Source: Candidatus Poribacteria bacterium
Lineage (GTDB): Bacteria > Poribacteria > DTPJ01
Reading direction: 5' to 3'
Assembly: GCA_011334435.1 (NCBI GenBank)
Contig: DTPJ01000127.1
Span: 1 to 10,710 of the forward strand
DNA length: 10,710 nt
The notes beneath the pieces were generated by a model that did no database searches, had not been told where the DNA came from, and saw nothing but the letters and a program-made list of their open reading frames with translations. Positions 6,592-10,710 of the stretch are shown here, piece after piece. The first letter of the stretch is position 1. Every line of letters starts with the position of its first letter. The translations under genes were made by a program, and so were the position numbers.

Positions 6592-8367
6592 TTAATCCTT
6601 AATGATCTTAGGAGTGATAAATATTACGAGATCTGTCTTAACTTTTGAATCTCGCGTAGAACCAAAAAGTCTGCCTATCAATGGCAATCTACCCAGTATT
6701 GGTATCCTATCAGAATTTTTATATTGTTCGTCTTTTATCAGACCACCTAAGGCTAAAGTCTCTCCATCTTTAATCTTCACTCGGCAATTAGCCACTCTTG
6801 ACGAGATAATCGGTTGTGAATTGTCTCCACCTGTCCATTGTTTTATGGAATCCACTACTGGCATAGCATCCATAATAATATCGCCCTCTTCTGTTACATG
6901 TGGGACGACATTTAGCATTACTCCGATATTGATAAACTCAACCTGAGTGGTTGCTGAGAATTGGCTTTCATAAGTCGTGATTATAGGAATTTTATCTGCT
7001 ACGATCATCTGTGCCAATTCATTATCAATAGCAATCACCGATGGATTAGATAAGAGTTTAGCCTTCCCTGTTGATTCAAGTGCATTAAGATTTATCTTTA
7101 TATTTTCAAAAAATTCAGTAGATAATGTGCCAATCTTTATATCAAGGCTTTTATCAGCAATATCAGCAGGAAAATATCCCTCAGCGGCTGAACCTGACGG
7201 CTTATGGGTTACTCCCCAACTTATTCCAAGATCAGATTTATTATCCAAATTAACCTCTACTATTTTAGCCTCAATACGCAATTGAACGGGCTTTTTATCA
7301 AGTTCTGCTATTATAGCTGATACCCTTTCCATAACCTCAGCAGTATCTGTGACGATCAAAGTATCAGACCATTTTTCCTTATAAAAATTCTTTAAACTCC
7401 CCGAATCACCTCCAGATTGCCCTTGTCCACCTCCGCCTCTTCCTGAACTTGATTCCCTTGCCTCAACAACAACTATGTCCTTTCGTCTTACAAATGTCTG
7501 AACTTTGCCAGAACTTGACAATACAGCTTGGACAGCTTCCTTGGCAGCTTCTGCTTCAATATAGTTTAGCTTAAAAACTTGTGTGAGTAGAACTACTGGT
7601 GGCGGTTGTTGACTTAAAGCTTGCTTCTCTTTTTCTGTTTGAAAATCTAATTGAGTTATTATCTCTGCTATTTTGTCAAGAACTGACGATTGTTCAGTGA
7701 CGATCAAAGAGTTAGTCCTTTCATCTATTGCGACTTTTCCTGATGGACTGCAAAGGTCTGTGATCACCTTTTGCAATGAAACTGCACTACCATATTTTAG
7801 CGTGAAAATCCTTGTAATATAAGTTGGGGTGATCTGTTGCTTCTCTGATACGGGGATATCCAAAAGCTTGACGATCTCATCAACTTTTTGAAAGCTACGT
7901 TCTGGTCCTGTTATAAAGATTGAATTTGTCCTTTGATCTGCGATAATTTCAATGCCCTCTTTTGTAGATATCCAAGCTAACGCCTGTTTAACATCGTTGG
8001 CAGAAGCATATTTAAGGATTATTGATTTAGAACTTTTGGGAATAAGGGCATTTATCTCTTCTGGCTTTGCCACTACTATTGTGTCGTTTATAATCTCAAT
8101 AACGTATCCGCTACTTTTTGTAATTAGCTCTAATGCCTTCATAAATGGCACATTGCTTAGACTGATAGTGATCTTGCCTGTCACGGAAGTTCCCATGACT
8201 AAATTCGCGGTGTTTGCCCTTGCTAATCCTGTCAGTATGTCGCGAATATCATTATCTTTCGCATCCAATGTGATTGGTTTGTTAGGGTCAAAACACATAG
8301 CAGGCATCACAAAAAATGTGAAAAACAAAATTGTAATTGTGCTTATTGATATTAGCTTTATTTTCAT
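6592..8367 (-). CDS. Outer-membrane secretin (PilQ/GspD family)
   Basis: Secretins form the gated outer-membrane ring through which type IV pili or type II substrates pass. Residues 1 to about 24 look like a Sec signal peptide (basic MKIK, then a hydrophobic run). Next comes an N0/STN-like domain (about 31-103) and three secretin N-domains (about 114-172, 184-243 and 261-358). The third contains a Gly/Ser-rich loop at 307-324. The secretin core (about 362-588) has the family hallmark VKIKDGETLALGGLIKDE (530-547) followed by IPILGRLPLIGRLF. There is no AMIN domain before N0 and no clear lipobox. Three N-domains are more GspD-like, whereas the PilX/PilW-like neighbours point to a pilus, so I leave the symbol blank. 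AAGGA at 8376-8380 (minus strand) lies 8 nt before the ATG. It sits 37 nt after the prepilin gene and 14 nt before the kinase gene. Confidence 0.93.
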   Translation of the reverse strand: MKIKLISISTITILFFTFFVMPAMCFDPNKPITLDAKDNDIRDILTGLARANTANLVMGTSVTGKITISLSNVPFMKALELITKSSGYVIEIINDTIVVAKPEEINALIPKSSKSIILKYASANDVKQALAWISTKEGIEIIADQRTNSIFITGPERSFQKVDEIVKLLDIPVSEKQQITPTYITRIFTLKYGSAVSLQKVITDLCSPSGKVAIDERTNSLIVTEQSSVLDKIAEIITQLDFQTEKEKQALSQQPPPVVLLTQVFKLNYIEAEAAKEAVQAVLSSSGKVQTFVRRKDIVVVEARESSSGRGGGGQGQSGGDSGSLKNFYKEKWSDTLIVTDTAEVMERVSAIIAELDKKPVQLRIEAKIVEVNLDNKSDLGISWGVTHKPSGSAAEGYFPADIADKSLDIKIGTLSTEFFENIKINLNALESTGKAKLLSNPSVIAIDNELAQMIVADKIPIITTYESQFSATTQVEFINIGVMLNVVPHVTEEGDIIMDAMPVVDSIKQWTGGDNSQPIISSRVANCRVKIKDGETLALGGLIKDEQYKNSDRIPILGRLPLIGRLFGSTRDSKVKTDLVIFITPKIIKD

Positions 8368-8404
8368 TCTTTCATTCCTTTTGTTTATTGCTCAAAATCT
8401 AATA

Positions 8405-8746
8405 TTAATCGTTATGTTCAGGGTCGCTACATTGGCACCTATGAGTGGTTTCATTGATTGAATATGTCCCGCCCTTTTGACATACAGGCTTCCCATCAGG
8501 GAAAAACTCACTATTTTCTAGTATCTCTTCTTCAAAATTAGTGTTGTCAGGCCATTCACCATGTTCAAAATAATAAAGGTCTATTTTGGAGTTTATAGCA
8601 ACACGGTTATTACGGCATTGAACTTTAAATCCCTCCGCCCTTGTCGGAAATATGCTTGCATAAGCTATCGCAGCAAGCAGACCTAATATCATTACAATCA
8701 ATAGAACCTCAATGAGTGTAAAACCATTTTCCTTTCTCCTAATCAT
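8405..8746 (-). CDS. Type IV prepilin-like / pseudopilin protein, 113 aa
   Basis: The leader MIRRKENG is followed by FTLIEVLLIVMILGLLAAIA, a textbook class III signal. Prepilin peptidase would cut after Gly8 and methylate the new N-terminal Phe, and Glu at mature position +5 is present. The globular part is short and has four cysteines, with WPDN, an FPDGKPVC stretch and a GGTY motif near the end. This pattern is seen in small pilins and pseudopilins that may stabilise the tail by disulfides. I chose the ATG at 8746: GGAAGGA (minus strand, 8754-8760) lies 7 nt upstream and the leader gets a normal length. The frame extends to a TTG at 8767, but that start would place the ribosome site inside the gene. 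Whether it is the major subunit or a minor one cannot be decided here. Confidence 0.88.
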   Translation of the reverse strand: MIRRKENGFTLIEVLLIVMILGLLAAIAYASIFPTRAEGFKVQCRNNRVAINSKIDLYYFEHGEWPDNTNFEEEILENSEFFPDGKPVCQKGGTYSINETTHRCQCSDPEHND

Positions 8747-8753
8747 ATTTGTA

Positions 8754-8760
8754 TCCTTCC
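8754..8760 (-). promoter_or_regulatory. Ribosome binding site that fixes the prepilin start
   Basis: GGAAGGA on the minus strand is followed by 7 nt and then ATG at 8746. It lies downstream of the alternative TTG start at 8767 and so favours the shorter 113-residue reading. Confidence 0.75.
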
Positions 8761-8790
8761 GCCGCAAGATAGCTATTGAGAGAATTTAAA

Positions 8791-9300
8791 TTACATTTCT
8801 TTTTCCATCCACAGCAATATCTTTGGATCAGGGATATTACCTATTTCAGCTACAATCGTCTTGGTGAATGATGATACTGTCCCAGTCGATTCAACGCGGA
8901 ATTTGTGGTCACTACCATTAACGATCATTGTCATTGTAACTGTATAAGAATTCCCTAAATCGCCGCTGTTCGTCATTTGCCATGATCCAGAACTATAGAA
9001 CCAATCGGTGTCGTTAGAGCTAGAGTCCACATTAGATAGATTCAAATTTGAAAAGCTTGATTCTTGCCAATCAAAGCCTGCCCAATTAACTTTGGACAGC
9101 ACGCATAATGTATGTTCTACACCTGCATCTGCTACATATAACGCTTGAAGGTATTTCTTATGGTTATTTGTGATCCTAGTTGTAGAAATGACAAGCTCAA
9201 ATGAGGTTATTGCTAAAACTGACATCAATGTAATTAACATCAATGCCAATACCAGCACAAAACCTTTTCTATGACTTTTATTTTTTTTATAAATATTCAT
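8791..9300 (-). CDS. PilX-like minor pilin (PilX N-terminal domain)
   Basis: After a basic leader comes RKGFVLVLALMLITLMSVLA, a prepilin-type segment probably cut after Gly13. The mature +5 residue is Leu, not Glu, as is usual for PilX-type minor pilins. The following helix and the stretch LYVADAGVEHTL (54-65) match the PilX N-terminal family, whose members often read 'ADAGxE' here. The remainder, to residue 169, is a Ser/Asn-rich globular part. PilX-type proteins are thought to sit in the pilus tip complex and prime assembly. The ATG lies 6 nt after the stop of the upstream PilW-like gene, with no good Shine-Dalgarno sequence, so translation is probably coupled to that gene. Unlike many PilX relatives it has no DUF7305-type C-terminal domain; that type of domain occurs in the upstream neighbour instead. 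Confidence 0.8.
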   Translation of the reverse strand: MNIYKKNKSHRKGFVLVLALMLITLMSVLAITSFELVISTTRITNNHKKYLQALYVADAGVEHTLCVLSKVNWAGFDWQESSFSNLNLSNVDSSSNDTDWFYSSGSWQMTNSGDLGNSYTVTMTMIVNGSDHKFRVESTGTVSSFTKTIVAEIGNIPDPKILLWMEKEM

Positions 9301-9306
9301 TTTACA

Positions 9307-10710
9307 CTATTGATTTTGCGGATAAAATTTCGCACCAAGAAGTATAGGTTGCTTTCCTAAATAATTATAAGCTGGCGGAATATAAGTAGCTTCTGTATTG
9401 TTAGAAAACTGAACTTCTTTTCCAGAGTAAACCGCACCAGCAAGAGTGGTAGAGTTACTAAAGGTAACATTTCCATTCGGAGCATAGATGAATCCTCTCC
9501 ATTGGACGCTGTTTGAAAAAGTCACACCACTATTTGCCTCCAAATATAGCAAATCTGCACCATTATTAGGTCCACCGTTTTCATACCCGAATGATGATGA
9601 ATTTGAAAAGCTGGCAGTTGTTTTGACAAATAACCGCACTGGTCTTGTTCCATCTACAAAGTTAAATATAAGCCTTGAACTGTTAGACATAGTAAGTCTA
9701 TTGAAATAATAATCTCCAGCAGGGATATAAACATAACTACTGTTGGACACAGAAAAATCTTTATATGTGCTTCCAGGAGTCAATGTGATACGACTGCTAT
9801 TGCTAATTGTCACATTCCCATAATTTCCAACGGGTATGGTCGCTGTTTGATTTGCATAGTTTAAGTTTGATACTCCTGGTAAATTAAAACTCTCTGCGGG
9901 AGGCAATTGCGGAAATACTGTCTTATTCCAATCACCTTCTTCGTACATAGGGTCTTTCATAAATTCCGGTTTAGATGATATTTCCACTCTCTCCGTATAT
10001 CCTGATGTATTATGGCATGTTATTGTAGCACCCGCAAGTTGATAAACAGTTCCGTTTATCCTTGAACTATTTGACATTGTTATGTTATTAAGTGTCCAGA
10101 AATTTGCATTAGCTTCACAGTTATTGGCAAAATTAATGGAACATCCAGGGACACATCCAGCTGCAATACTTTCATCGCTAATAGCACCAGCGTTACTCAT
10201 ATCAAACGATCTCTTAACTACAAGATACCCTCTTATCTTACTACTATTTGCGCTATTGAACGAAGCACCTGATAGGCTACGCGTGCCAACGTTCCCTTTA
10301 ATTTCAACACTATTGGCTATACTGACTGCTCGGTCACCATATACGCAATAATCAGAAAGCCCCCATCCCTTAACCCCATCTCCTTTAGATCCTGGCGGAG
10401 GTGGATTATCTGTTTCATCATTCCCTTCGTTGAAATGATGCTCCTGATCATCTGGGTTATCTGTATCATTCGGCGTGCCATCAAAATTAAAGGCAACAGC
10501 GGTGTCTGCTGACAAAAATGCTCTGGAAGTAAGCGGTATTGTAACGCCGTTTTCAGAAGTGGTCATATTAATCAATACTGACCTAACAGATGAGGGTTCA
10601 TCTGTCCCTGGAATGGCATCACTTCCATCAAGCTTTTTGAAGCTAAATGATAGATTCGTCACTGGATATGCAAGATTACTCAGAGTCCAATCACCGTCAT
10701 TCTCTGAATC
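9307..10710 (-). CDS. PilW-like minor pilin fused to DUF7305-like beta-helix (partial, 5' end outside window)
   Basis: The frame is open to the window edge (about 467 codons visible), so the true N-terminus, probably a prepilin leader, is missing. A GTG at 10660-10662 is not a credible start because the preceding codons continue a domain: DGDWTLSNLAYPVTNLSFSF, then a VRSVLINMT strand. This is the pattern at the end of PilW/PulJ-type minor pilins. Below, residues are numbered from that GTG. An acidic, Pro-rich linker (about 61-97) leads to a large domain with about twelve short rungs of the form hydrophobic-x-N-S, often SNSS, mostly 18-30 residues apart. It also has RGFIYAPNGNVTFSNSTTL (389-407), as in DUF7305 domains of pilus-associated proteins. 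The rungs suggest a right-handed beta-helix exposed outside the cell, perhaps for adhesion. Cysteines at 106, 170, 174, 182 and 216 could form disulfides. It sits 6 nt before the PilX-like gene. Confidence 0.78.
   Translation of the reverse strand, partial: DSENDGDWTLSNLAYPVTNLSFSFKKLDGSDAIPGTDEPSSVRSVLINMTTSENGVTIPLTSRAFLSADTAVAFNFDGTPNDTDNPDDQEHHFNEGNDETDNPPPPGSKGDGVKGWGLSDYCVYGDRAVSIANSVEIKGNVGTRSLSGASFNSANSSKIRGYLVVKRSFDMSNAGAISDESIAAGCVPGCSINFANNCEANANFWTLNNITMSNSSRINGTVYQLAGATITCHNTSGYTERVEISSKPEFMKDPMYEEGDWNKTVFPQLPPAESFNLPGVSNLNYANQTATIPVGNYGNVTISNSSRITLTPGSTYKDFSVSNSSYVYIPAGDYYFNRLTMSNSSRLIFNFVDGTRPVRLFVKTTASFSNSSSFGYENGGPNNGADLLYLEANSGVTFSNSVQWRGFIYAPNGNVTFSNSTTLAGAVYSGKEVQFSNNTEATYIPPAYNYLGKQPILLGAKFYPQNQ

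Noticed and set aside
6592..8367. Secretin as a lipoprotein with Cys25
   Set aside because: The residues before Cys25 (PAM) do not fit a lipobox, which needs a small residue just before the Cys; ordinary signal peptidase cleavage is more likely.
7952..8461. A 169-codon plus-strand frame opposite the secretin start
   Set aside because: It is antisense to the well-supported secretin signal peptide and N-domains and shows no recognisable domain; it is a shadow frame.
10660..10662. GTG as the start of the PilW-DUF7305 gene
   Set aside because: The frame stays open to the window edge and the codons before it continue a PilW-like domain, so the gene is simply cut by the window.

Overview
This is an AT-rich window, roughly one-third G+C by eye. 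It looks like chromosomal DNA of a diderm (Gram-negative-type) bacterium: it encodes an outer-membrane secretin and several prepilin-like proteins with class III leader sequences. The intergenic DNA carries two families of short palindromic repeats. I cannot assign a phylum. The repeat-rich intergenic DNA, multidomain PAS/GAF kinases and low G+C would fit many uncultivated lineages.

Layout. Positions 20-165 hold a small MITE-like element with 15-bp terminal inverted repeats. A good sigma70-type promoter follows at 215-243. It drives a two-gene plus-strand operon: a CheR-type methyltransferase fused to PAS-like domains (278-2110), overlapping by 7 nt a PAS/histidine-kinase-like/receiver protein (2104-4350). 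The second protein appears to be a pseudokinase: the phospho-accepting His is Asn and the ATP-binding boxes are eroded, but the C-terminal receiver domain is intact. Positions 4351-4546, between converging genes, are almost entirely repeats.

From 10710 down to 4547 the minus strand holds a tight operon whose 5' end lies outside the window. In order of transcription it contains: the C-terminal part of a PilW-like minor pilin fused to a DUF7305-like beta-helix; a PilX-like minor pilin; a small FTLIE-type prepilin; a secretin with an N0/STN-like domain plus three N-domains; and a soluble REC-GAF-PAS histidine kinase with all catalytic motifs intact. Gaps are 6, 44, 37 and 14 nt, so these genes are probably co-transcribed.

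How the parts may work together (inference). The minus-strand operon is the distal end of a type IV pilus or type II secretion cluster, with a cytosolic kinase as its last gene. The plus-strand pair looks like a separate signalling module made of a methyltransferase, PAS sensors and a receiver without a working kinase. Its receiver would need phosphate from another kinase, and the intact kinase that ends only about 200 nt away on the other strand is an obvious candidate. The most interesting points are the pseudokinase/CheR pair and the PilW-DUF7305 fusion with its repeated S-N-S rungs.
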